Shown here piece after piece: positions 25,801-32,137 of a DNA stretch of 64,000 nt (the first letter of the stretch is position 1; each line of letters starts with the position of its first letter). The stretch covers positions 1-64,000 of the forward strand of contig PDSF01000042.1 in assembly GCA_002748355.1 (NCBI GenBank). Direction: 5' to 3'. Position numbers and translations under genes: made by a program. Below the pieces are notes generated by a model that was not told the DNA's origin, ran no database searches, and worked only from the letters and a program-made list of their open reading frames with translations. Source of the DNA: Planctomycetota bacterium. Its GTDB lineage: Bacteria; Planctomycetota; UBA1135; GCA-002748355.

Positions 25801-28429
25801 CATCCGTCTCCTCGGACTCGACCCGCTGGTAGCTCTTGGCAAGATTGACGCCCCGGTCTATCCCCCGGCCGCCCGCCCGGCCACCAGACTTCAGCCTGCT
25901 CTCCGGCAGAACCGAGCCCAGGCTCCCGGTTTCAAACTCGGAATCCATCACCCGCAGCGCCAGGGCCGGCGCCGGAACCTGCCCACGATCCAAGCGCGGC
26001 GGCCTGGCCAGCGGCGGCATGATTTCCGGAGACAAAAGATCCCGCCCGAGCTTCTTCAGCTGGCCACGGAAGGCACTGTACAGGTTCTGCCTCCAGCCCT
26101 GAGAGAGCCGCATCTGCTCGCGCAAGGCCTCCAGCCCCACCTTGTCCCGGGCCTGAGTGAAGAACTCCTCGCCATCGCGCATCGCAACGCGCCGCTTGAG
26201 GCCATAGCGCTCCCGCTCCTCGTCACTCGCCAGCACCAGGAAGGAGGTGTAGGGAGTCATGATCCCGAACCTTGCACTCAAGTCGATGATCTCGGCCCGA
26301 ACCGGCTCGCTAGCACCCTGCGACAGCAGGTACTCGATGCGGCGCCTGGCCCAAAAGCGCGGGAGGAAGCTGTTTCCGGCGTCAGCCGCAGGCAGGGTCA
26401 GCTCCGTGCTGAACTGGAGCTTCTCGCCGTTACGAGTCCCGGTGACGAGGATCCGGCCCTTCGCCTCGGCCTTGCCCGGCAGATAGCGGCCGAGCACCAA
26501 CTGCTGCCTGCCGGCCGCGAGATGGGGCAGAGGCTCGGGATGAACGCTCGCCGTCCGAATCCCTTCGAAGCGCAACTGGAGGTCTTTGAGCGGCGGACGG
26601 GCCATCTCGCTCAACAGATCCCTAGCGCTCGCCACTTCGTCGCCCTTGGCCCTACGCAGCGATCCGCCGCCTAGCTTGGCCATCGCCGCCAAGACGAGTT
26701 TCTCGTAACTCGACGAGTCCGCCACAGCGTGGAAGATCGCCTGCACCTGATCGGCCTTACCGGCGATGCGCAGGGCATTTGCTGCGGCATCGGCGCTTCC
26801 GGTCGTGCCGATGCCGTCACCGATGTAGACCACATGCTCCTTGCTCTTCGTCTTAGCGATCACGTCGTCAAGCAAGGCGTCCAGATCTTGCCAACCCAGG
26901 GGGTAGCTGTCTTCCAGCCACTCAAGGGCCTTGCGTACGTTTTCCTGAGTGGCAGCAATCGGCTCCGCACAAAAACCTCGAACCTTGACGTCGCTGGCCG
27001 CCAGCCGGAAACGATCCTTGGGACCGAGCTGCCCCAGCAATGCCCGCACGAACTTGAGCTGCGTCGTCCTTCGTGAGGCCGCCTCCATCGACGCCGAGCT
27101 ATCGAGGTAGATATGCAGTCGCAGCGGCTCGCCTTCGGGAAGCAGCTCACGCTTCCAGCCGCCACGACTCTCCTCCGGCGCCTCCAGCAAGAGCATGAAG
27201 TAGCCCTCGTCGCCGCGACGGTGGGTAATCCCCCGAATCCCCTGCTTCGCCGCCAAGTCGATGCGCAGCTCGAAATCGCGATCGGGAGAATACTCTTCGG
27301 CTTCGAACTCGGCGGTGGCCAGGTGCTCTCCCTGCCGAACCCGCAGCTGGTGCGACGGGCTTGAGATCGCCCGCATCGGCATCGCCGATTCGACACTAAC
27401 CTTGAGCGCTAGCTCCCTCAGCGGCCGTGCCTGCAGCAGCTCACTGCGCAAGGCATAGCGGTAACGATAACTCTGGCCCTCGAGCGGCAGGACCTGGGTG
27501 TAGCGAATGCGGATGCGCTTCTCACTACTGGGCTCAATCGGAAAGATGCGAGCCTTGAAGAGATTGCCGCCACTCCACTCAAGCAGCCCGGGATCCTTCT
27601 TGCGCCGGAGCAGGTCCTCGTAGATCTGGCGGGCGCGGGCCCGCTCGACGATGTCGGCATCGACCCGCTCTCCAGCGATCCAAACGCTAAAACCACTAAC
27701 CGAAGCATCGGCCGGTAAGGGAAAGTAGAAAACGCCCTCGAGCTGCTCCTTGCTACTGTTGACGAAACTCTGCTCGACCGTGGTCTGCGCGATCTGGTCT
27801 CGAATCACGACGTCGACTCGGTGGTAGCCAACAGCGAGAGGCAGGTCGCGACCGTCGACCTTGGCCAACAGCGAGCCCATCGCCTCGTCGCTCATCGAGC
27901 TGCGATAGCCGAGCAGCCAACGCGGATCCTCCCCGAGCTGGGTGACCTTCTCGGGCCCGGCTCGGAAGAGCGCTCGCTGAACGAGCTTCTTGGCAAAAGC
28001 GCCCGGCCCAGTGAGCTGGAGCGGACGGCCCTTCGCCGGCTTCAGCTCCACATCGCCCCGGTAGAGCTTGACCTGCCCCTTTCCCTGCAGCTCGATCATC
28101 GCCGAGGGGCCAAGGAGCAGTCGACCGCCTCCCTGCAGGGAAAGCTCGATAGCACTGGCGCTTCGAGCCATGGGCCAAGAGCCTCGACTGGAAGCCCCTG
28201 CCCGAACAAGGTCACCAGGGAAGAGCGCATCCTTCGCCGCCAAGAGAGTCCAGCGTTCGTGGCCCAGAGGCCGGACGAAGGCAGCGCCCTGCAGGTCCAG
28301 CACCGTCGCCAAGCGTGCGCCCGGCTTCAGGCTCTCCTGCCCCTCTTGGCTCGGCCAGATAGCAGCGGCCAAGGCGAATATTGGAAGGACGAAGAGCAGG
28401 CGCAATCGAGAGAGCTGCATTTGGATCAC
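19877..28429 (-). CDS. Giant secreted protein: VIT domain, VWA domain and long helical-repeat tail
   Basis: At 2850 residues this is the largest gene here. An N-terminal signal/anchor segment (LLFVLPIFALAAAIWPS) precedes a FecR-like stretch (ATVLDLQGAAFV, LFPGDLVRAG; about 40-160). A VIT domain follows at about 197-330 (TTVEQSFVNSSKEQLEGVFYFPLP). A VWA domain begins near 435 with the metal-ion-dependent adhesion motif DSSAS in LHIYLDSSASM. A low-complexity region (about 860-930) and a LolA-like beta segment (about 1060-1170; RHYEMHEFHQVAGLWWPGRI) come next. From about 1200 to the end there are helical, TPR-like repeats rich in Leu, Ala, Glu and Arg, ending in canonical-looking TPRs (QLELALTLQSQDKESWELL; GWMALAQAQLKAGD). 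VIT-VWA proteins are common in Planctomycetota, but this length is exceptional. Monocistronic. Inferred role: cell-surface or periplasmic scaffold. Confidence 0.9.
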   Translation of the reverse strand: MIQMQLSRLRLLFVLPIFALAAAIWPSQEGQESLKPGARLATVLDLQGAAFVRPLGHERWTLLAAKDALFPGDLVRAGASSRGSWPMARSASAIELSLQGGGRLLLGPSAMIELQGKGQVKLYRGDVELKPAKGRPLQLTGPGAFAKKLVQRALFRAGPEKVTQLGEDPRWLLGYRSSMSDEAMGSLLAKVDGRDLPLAVGYHRVDVVIRDQIAQTTVEQSFVNSSKEQLEGVFYFPLPADASVSGFSVWIAGERVDADIVERARARQIYEDLLRRKKDPGLLEWSGGNLFKARIFPIEPSSEKRIRIRYTQVLPLEGQSYRYRYALRSELLQARPLRELALKVSVESAMPMRAISSPSHQLRVRQGEHLATAEFEAEEYSPDRDFELRIDLAAKQGIRGITHRRGDEGYFMLLLEAPEESRGGWKRELLPEGEPLRLHIYLDSSASMEAASRRTTQLKFVRALLGQLGPKDRFRLAASDVKVRGFCAEPIAATQENVRKALEWLEDSYPLGWQDLDALLDDVIAKTKSKEHVVYIGDGIGTTGSADAAANALRIAGKADQVQAIFHAVADSSSYEKLVLAAMAKLGGGSLRRAKGDEVASARDLLSEMARPPLKDLQLRFEGIRTASVHPEPLPHLAAGRQQLVLGRYLPGKAEAKGRILVTGTRNGEKLQFSTELTLPAADAGNSFLPRFWARRRIEYLLSQGASEPVRAEIIDLSARFGIMTPYTSFLVLASDEERERYGLKRRVAMRDGEEFFTQARDKVGLEALREQMRLSQGWRQNLYSAFRGQLKKLGRDLLSPEIMPPLARPPRLDRGQVPAPALALRVMDSEFETGSLGSVLPESRLKSGGRAGGRGIDRGVNLAKSYQRVESEETDAVAAAKPVGAPSIPSPQPSQLALPATAFAPRTGGRGRRSIGQGVSVFTADKRFGPELAAKDLLFLGHQGLPFPVPSLAKAAKRAPEVLRPRWDARILQVLRSLDRRPKLRDPKQGLRLQLSAGAVHAGARAKGKAKDLSWRILAHFHGASFFVESQRAPAEIHWAWLDRGRRGIANALGFGRSRAASEEDARFVPFQLVDGSLSDLLRLFREWKLELIEEKGAVLTLRFVAPAPGLESQIWRIDTERKVVLRRDVFVSERKIRHYEMHEFHQVAGLWWPGRIERFDGEGRRVQQFLLAVSAPAAPEFWSRIQQRIDAITGKSIMLPAANAKWLEARQRILGGKARLADHFALLLHAVRSQRWDESWKQFEAFAELAGRDKKALAWMRLILLQASRRGLDFAKAYQQLLARTLAKGEGAIAQAELLWSLAEKGLAPAQQLRVAKALRPVYAGAAEGFRRTLVLAAERRVLDLLRSLRRDDEAERILSSLAASYPEELWVHRQRLALYFELGRVESAMRLAKDLLARSWAPAERDAIWRSYTDALFARRLSKELEAALASWVAEKPQGRSAYLRWGSLRLFLDQAAETDQWILESLQQGLPEKAAAEDEARLMAAVQLALGRGWNWRGRRIELSLREPLAKLALAMSRRDRTRYDYTGSILNHRLFQRTEQYAPTRAALLAQLREKGAVAKLPLLQLERFISWIDWRGAALADAAFEELAAGLRARFLAAKVDSERVRVGSFLLRILDVRGRGQEACDFLRAQVQGAEGRYQARLAAQLASRLARQNWSSELEEELCSLVALTLSSEGSAEAQALRAAKRARWLGKQLERLRLAHEMGEAKDYEKLPRAELAKHRKEAERRMQQGLAERLAKEAANRQAPYSDWLRLEQLGYAAQAGQDIAQLSAAAKEFLLSLPEPKDAESAAAPRLLRERLATVLAALALRRQAPSEFADELLRLLRRFDAEQPKAADWKLQVFRLLVVLDRVDELEKQLGQYIKADKLAPRWRLALGMLRAERGKLSDAAQLFEELARSDALRQKDYQVLSQWYLVLKEDAKRHQSLERRFQRMDEDELGSMLLNESYRLRPEAPGLSSSLRPELLLATKLLFEKSSRPQQHLWKLQRLYRQTKDFRVLAPAIGGLRGLAPGAAYALLQRLQQMIDQVHEEATLDPLRQELSQRIAAAKNATDRRALRLLECVVLARAAKVLDQRQQYEEAAIAAMRAAWPGEYVEGEKLALARMLAGMGKLPPRVDRERVRAMKLLRSGFDGDPFDALQVAGCLARVQNSQGATAKAIETLRAALGVYALPQDGRFDRRSSTYVDQLMGWMQKLGRYRAAERLVQLQLELQQNADERIAWNERLYAVGMEALRNGAAMELGQGEKLYLALAERMRQQIFAVPQRLQQSLQLYQRLLEIGHKDASLRRASSDAVRFGEERFDSVLGLAFQGGVRLVANYAECLEQVAGPEATIEFCVKRIERQPQWYERLGYSFASRLAHSLGRLRHQAKRLDARLSERMLRVVLEALEKDLLHGGRRMGVLYWSSQRYWWGEKRAEFAKVAGRVHEEHMDSPAIAQRVASYYWEGLRQQQSAVDVLRGLDHRGQLGSRGQWQLVGWLQKLGEWGESLGFVEELLKQDAFNLRYRACKVTALFRTGKRKAASAFLDESVALFKKQQRWGEQQIAFFAERCHDAELWERAAKLCKELIGLRQRTRPHRGLGSGALSKYYLWLANSYRNLRHYDGAVDAAFAAIAACGPNRSRRTRALRALRRVLASLPDLDAFVAKRDALAKNSEEDSPLLRKELGRIYLARQFSKEAIAQLELALTLQSQDKESWELLVKACEKRGELTEIIDVALRRILACPWDLAGYESLGSREEQSPDQALRAWTSLVDLRPNEPEGHEKLAKHWQELGHWQSAAQQWQQVVRTREEDPRGWMALAQAQLKAGDRAAARSTAEEVLKRDWAKRFARVKKQAAKLLRKLDG

Positions 28430-28765
28430 TCTTGTGAGGTAGCAATGGGTGGCAATTCGAGCGCCGAGAACGCGCCTAAGAGAACGAGGTTCCGCGAGCA
28501 GCGGGAGTCACAGCCGCCCTTTCCACCAAACTCGCTCTTCCTGCCGCTAGTGATTCACTAGTGATATGACCTAGCAGAGGCAGGGCAAGTTAAGCCGAAA
28601 AACCCAAGCCATTGAAGGAACCTGATGCCCAATGGGCCCAATCTCCACTTCACATGGGCGAAAAAAGCATTGCGGCAAGCGCCAAGCCTTGGACGATTGA
28701 GTCAATCAATCTGCAATGAGGCAGAGACCTTTAGCATCACGCCCTCACTCTCCAGGAAATACGAC
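28430..28765. other. Divergent promoter region with a perfect palindrome
   Basis: The 336 bp between the giant VIT/VWA gene (leftward) and the FG-GAP gene (rightward) hold no supported gene. The stretch is less GC-rich than the coding DNA around it, as expected for promoters. A palindrome lies at 28547-28561. Confidence 0.55.
28547..28561. promoter_or_regulatory. Palindrome CTAGTGATTCACTAG, candidate operator
   Basis: Two 7-bp arms (CTAGTGA and TCACTAG) flank a single base, giving a perfect 15-bp inverted repeat midway between two divergent genes. Position and symmetry suit a dimeric regulator, but no regulator is encoded nearby. Confidence 0.35.
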
Positions 28766-30418
28766 ATGAGATGCCCTCCCCGTGCCTGGCCGCTCGCTGC
28801 GGTCTTCCCTGCCCTAGCCTTATGCGTTAGCCCTCTGAGCGCACAGACCGAACGCGCCACCCATCTGATCTACCAGTTCGACGGACCCAATCTCGGCGCT
28901 TGGGCCGATCTCAAGGTTCGCGGCGCTGGCGACATCGACCAGGATGGCTACGCCGACATCATCGTGGGCGCGCCGAAGGACGGAACCAACGGCTCCGAGT
29001 CCGGCCGCGTCGACGTCATCTCAGGACGTGACGGCAGCCTGCTCTACCGCTTCGAAGGCTTCAAGAAGAAGTGGGACCGCTTCGGCTGGTCCGTGGACGG
29101 CGGCCGCGATGTCAACCTCGATGGGCACCCGGACTTCGCCATCGGCGCCTGGGGCCACGACAAGAACGGCTCAAAGTCGGGAGCTGTCCAGGTCTTCAGC
29201 GGCAAGACCGGCAAGGTACTCTGGACCTTCTATGGTGACTCCCAAGACGACTACTTCGGCGAGTCGGTCCGGCTGATCGGCGACATGAACCGCGACGGTC
29301 GCGCTGAGATCGCGGTCGGCGCCCCGCAAAACTACAAGGGGAAGGGCTACGTCCGCATCTTCTCCGGCAGCACCGGCAAGGTCCTGCTAACCGTCAGGGG
29401 CTCCTACAACTCCGGCACCTTCGGCCACGGCCTCGCCACCCTCGAGGACATCAACTTCGACCTGAAGCCCGACTTCGCCATCGGCGCCCCGGGAGAAAGC
29501 TCGAACGGCAAGAACTCGGGCAGCCTCTACATCTTCTCGGGCACCGGCAAGCTGCTGAAGCGCATCACCGGCAAAAAGGCTGGCGAAAACTTCGGCTGGC
29601 ACGTCGACGCCGTTGGGGACGTCAACCGCGACGGCCGCCCCGACATCATCACCGGCGCCCCCTTCGCCAACGCCAAGGCGGGGTATGCCGAGGTCCTTTC
29701 CGGCGCCGACTTCCGCACCCTGCATAGGGTCTCGGGCAAGCCTGGTGACGAGCTCGGCCGCACGGTCAGCCACGTCGGCGACCTCGACCGTGATGGCAAC
29801 TGGGAGTTCGCCGTCGGCACACATCCGGCCAGCGGCCCCGGCTACGTCTTGGTCATGGACGGCAAAAGCGGCAAGCAACTGATGCGCTTCGTCGGCAAGA
29901 AGAAGAGCGACGGCTTCGGCTGGTGGATCGGCGGTCCTGGCGACGTCAACGGCGACGGCACCCCGGATATCGCGGTCAGCATCCATGGCCGCGGCAACGG
30001 CTCGATCGAGGTCTACTCGGGCAAGCGACTGGATTTGAGCACCGACAAGCACGCCCTCTCAATCAGCAAGAGCCAGAAGCAGGTCTTCACGCTCTCGGGC
30101 GGCACGCCGAATGCCTACTACTTCGTGACCGGCTCGCTCAGCGACACCCGCCCCGGGACCTGGATCGCCGGCACCCTGATCCCACTCAACCTCAACGGCG
30201 ACATCTATTTCCCGCTGACCCTCGAATACCCGAACGGCCCGTTCTTGAAGAACAACCTGGGCACCTTCGACTCCAAGGGACGAGCAACGGCAGCCTTCAT
30301 CACCTCGCCGGTTTCGGCTCCGCTGCTGGGACTGCGCATCGACCACGCCTGGGTCGAGTTCGGCGGAAACCTGCTCAAGAAGGCGAGCAACCCGGTGCCC
30401 CTGCGCCTGGTTCCCTGA
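28766..30418 (+). CDS. Secreted FG-GAP repeat (integrin-alpha-like beta-propeller) protein
   Basis: This 550-residue secreted protein has seven FG-GAP repeats predicted to form a beta-propeller. The start at ATG 28766 is preceded by AGGAA about 8 nt upstream and gives a clean signal peptide (WPLAAVFPALALCVSPLSAQ); an upstream in-frame ATG at 28625 would put 47 non-signal residues in front. The repeats carry DxDxDG-type calcium loops: DIDQDGYAD, DVNLDGHPD, DMNRDGRAE, DINFDLKPD (degenerate), DVNRDGRPD, DLDRDGNWE and DVNGDGTPD, most followed by a GAP-like strand. The last 130 or so residues form a beta-rich C-terminal domain. Such proteins are abundant in Planctomycetota; partner and ligand are unknown. 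Confidence 0.92.
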   Translation: MRCPPRAWPLAAVFPALALCVSPLSAQTERATHLIYQFDGPNLGAWADLKVRGAGDIDQDGYADIIVGAPKDGTNGSESGRVDVISGRDGSLLYRFEGFKKKWDRFGWSVDGGRDVNLDGHPDFAIGAWGHDKNGSKSGAVQVFSGKTGKVLWTFYGDSQDDYFGESVRLIGDMNRDGRAEIAVGAPQNYKGKGYVRIFSGSTGKVLLTVRGSYNSGTFGHGLATLEDINFDLKPDFAIGAPGESSNGKNSGSLYIFSGTGKLLKRITGKKAGENFGWHVDAVGDVNRDGRPDIITGAPFANAKAGYAEVLSGADFRTLHRVSGKPGDELGRTVSHVGDLDRDGNWEFAVGTHPASGPGYVLVMDGKSGKQLMRFVGKKKSDGFGWWIGGPGDVNGDGTPDIAVSIHGRGNGSIEVYSGKRLDLSTDKHALSISKSQKQVFTLSGGTPNAYYFVTGSLSDTRPGTWIAGTLIPLNLNGDIYFPLTLEYPNGPFLKNNLGTFDSKGRATAAFITSPVSAPLLGLRIDHAWVEFGGNLLKKASNPVPLRLVP

Positions 30419-30461
30419 GTCTGGTTCCCTGAACCTGGTCCGCTAAGAGGATCCAGCAGCC

Positions 30462-30539
30462 CCTCCTGCGAGAGAGAGATCCGCAGGAGGAGGCTTCCAG
30501 AAGGCGCCCGGTGCAACGAGCGGCACCTGGCGCCTTCTG
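30462..30539. terminator. Tandem hairpins between convergent genes
   Basis: The first hairpin has stem CCTCCTGCG (30462-30470) with CGCAGGAGG (30482-30490). The second is stronger: CAGAAGGCGCC (30498-30508) pairs with GGCGCCTTCTG (30529-30539), and an inner GGTGC/GCACC stem extends it. They lie between the FG-GAP gene and parA, which converge. No T-tract follows either stem, so they may block RNA polymerase or protect 3' ends rather than act as standard intrinsic terminators. Confidence 0.6.
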
Positions 30540-30566
30540 CCCTGAGTAGGGCGAAAAAAAAGCGAT

Positions 30567-31436
30567 CTAGCCAGCGCTAGGCTCGACGACCTGCCCCTCG
30601 CCGTCCTCCGGCAGATGCGGATCCGAGATCGGGCCTGCGGCCGCATCCGCATCCTTCTCCGCCACCAGCCCCAGCCGCATCCCCAGTTCAAGCGCCAAAG
30701 CCCGGTGATCCGCGGCCCCATTCGATTCCGGGGCATAGCGGAGGATGCTCTGGCCGAAGCTGGGCGCCTCGGCAAGTTTGATGTTGCGCCGCACCCGCGT
30801 CTCCAGCAGCAACGCCCCAAAGTGGGTTTGGATTTCCTCGACCACCTCTTGCGCCAGCTTGGTCCGCGCATCGACGAGACAGGCTAGGAGTCCGAGTATG
30901 GACAGCTTCGGGTTCAGCCGCTTGCGCACCAACTCGATGACCTCCATCAGCTGGGTCATCCCCTGAAGCGCGAAGAACTCGGCCTGCACCGGCACCAGGA
31001 CCTGCTCTGCCGCCGCCAAGGCATTGAGCGACAGAACCCCCAGCGAGGGGGGGCAGTCGATGAGCACCAGATCGGCTTTGGCCTCTTTTTCCCAGAGATC
31101 CAGAGCATCGCGCAGCAAGAGTTCACGACCAATGGTGTTGGCGAGCGCTTGCTCCGCCCCCGCAAGATCCGTCGAAGCCGGGAGTAGCTGCAGCTTCTCC
31201 TCGGGCCTGGCCAGCAAGCAGTCGGCGATGCTCTGGTTTTCGACGAGCACGTCGTAGATCGAAGCCTCCGGCAGTTCCTCGCCCTCGCCGGTCAAGTGCA
31301 GGGAGAGGTTGGCTTGGCTGTCGATATCGACAAGCAAGACCCGCACACCAAGCTCTGCCAGCGCGGCACCGAGATTGACCGCCGTCGTCGTTTTGCCGAC
31401 ACCGCCCTTCTGATTCAGGATCGCTACTCGCCGCAT
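30567..31436 (-). CDS. parA: ParA/Soj-family ATPase
   Basis: This 289-residue ParA-type ATPase acts in chromosome or cargo partitioning. The deviant Walker A motif KGGVGKTTT is at residues 10-18, followed by VRVLLVDIDSQANLS (Walker A') and LVLIDCPPSLGVLS (Walker B). The start chosen is ATG 31436, with the G-rich Shine-Dalgarno GGTGGGGGG about 5 nt upstream. An in-frame ATG at 31457 would overlap bshB and lacks such a site. It follows bshB by 13 bp in the same direction. No parB was seen beside it, which is unusual for a chromosomal parAB pair. It lies about 23 kb from dnaA. It may be the chromosomal Soj or an orphan ParA. Confidence 0.93.
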   Translation of the reverse strand: MRRVAILNQKGGVGKTTTAVNLGAALAELGVRVLLVDIDSQANLSLHLTGEGEELPEASIYDVLVENQSIADCLLARPEEKLQLLPASTDLAGAEQALANTIGRELLLRDALDLWEKEAKADLVLIDCPPSLGVLSLNALAAAEQVLVPVQAEFFALQGMTQLMEVIELVRKRLNPKLSILGLLACLVDARTKLAQEVVEEIQTHFGALLLETRVRRNIKLAEAPSFGQSILRYAPESNGAADHRALALELGMRLGLVAEKDADAAAGPISDPHLPEDGEGQVVEPSAG

Positions 31437-31449
31437 GACATCCCCCCAC

Positions 31450-32136
31450 CTATCCAAGGCTCAGCCCCTCGAAGAAAGCACCTGGGTCCTCGAGCAGCAG
31501 CGGCTGCTCCCTCTGGATCCCGGCACGGACAAAGGGCTCTCCCCAGGCCTTTCCTACCTGGACTCCGAGCGCCGCGTCACGTTGCCGAGCCCGCTGGGCG
31601 ATGTCCAGACCACCGGGTAGATGAGCCCTCGACTCACCGGGCGCAGGGATCTGCGATCCATGCATTCGGATCAAGGCCTCCTTCTCGGTCCACGGGAGCC
31701 CAGGCACAAAAACATGGGTCGGCGCGACGCTGCCCAGGCAGTCCAGCCAGTGCCAGAGCGGTAGCTCCGCCACCGCCAAACGCAGCTCGGCCCCGACGGC
31801 GGCATGATCGGGATGGGCATCGACGGGATGAGGACCAAAGACCGCGTCGTATATGCCACTCGCCAGGGTCTCTCTGAGCCATGAGGCCAGCCCCGCTTCT
31901 TTCCCCAGCCCACCATCAGGCAACTGCGCCCAGGCCAGGCAGCTGCCGAGTGGATCGAGCGCCCGCCGCGCTTCGTCGCATCGCGTGCCCCGCTGCGGCT
32001 GCCGGGTGCCGCCTTCGCCATCGGTCAAATGCGCGAAGACCAAGTCGTGCCCGGCCCGAGCAAGGGTTAAGAGGACCCCGCCCATGTGCACCTCGAGGTC
32101 ATCGGGATGCGGCGCAAGCAACAGGACGCGTGCCAC
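31450..32136 (-). CDS. bshB: BshB, GlcNAc-malate deacetylase (bacillithiol pathway)
   Basis: This PIG-L/LmbE-family zinc deacetylase of 228 residues would convert GlcNAc-malate to GlcN-malate, step two of bacillithiol synthesis. The zinc motif is PHPDDLE (residues 9-15) in VLLLAPHPDDLEVHMGG, with the second histidine motif HPVDAHPDHAAVG. DGEGGTR and the C-terminal RQRDAALGVQVGKAWGEPF match the BshB1 subgroup. The GTG start at 32136 lies one base past the bshC stop (32138-32140). The open frame runs further upstream but only as an out-of-frame shadow of bshC. Adjacency to bshC makes the assignment strong among PIG-L proteins. Confidence 0.87.
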   Translation of the reverse strand: MARVLLLAPHPDDLEVHMGGVLLTLARAGHDLVFAHLTDGEGGTRQPQRGTRCDEARRALDPLGSCLAWAQLPDGGLGKEAGLASWLRETLASGIYDAVFGPHPVDAHPDHAAVGAELRLAVAELPLWHWLDCLGSVAPTHVFVPGLPWTEKEALIRMHGSQIPAPGESRAHLPGGLDIAQRARQRDAALGVQVGKAWGEPFVRAGIQREQPLLLEDPGAFFEGLSLG

Positions 32137-32137
32137 C

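Noticed and set aside
28625..28765. Earlier ATG for the FG-GAP protein
   Set aside because: It would place 47 residues before the clear signal peptide and has no better ribosome-binding site than ATG 28766.
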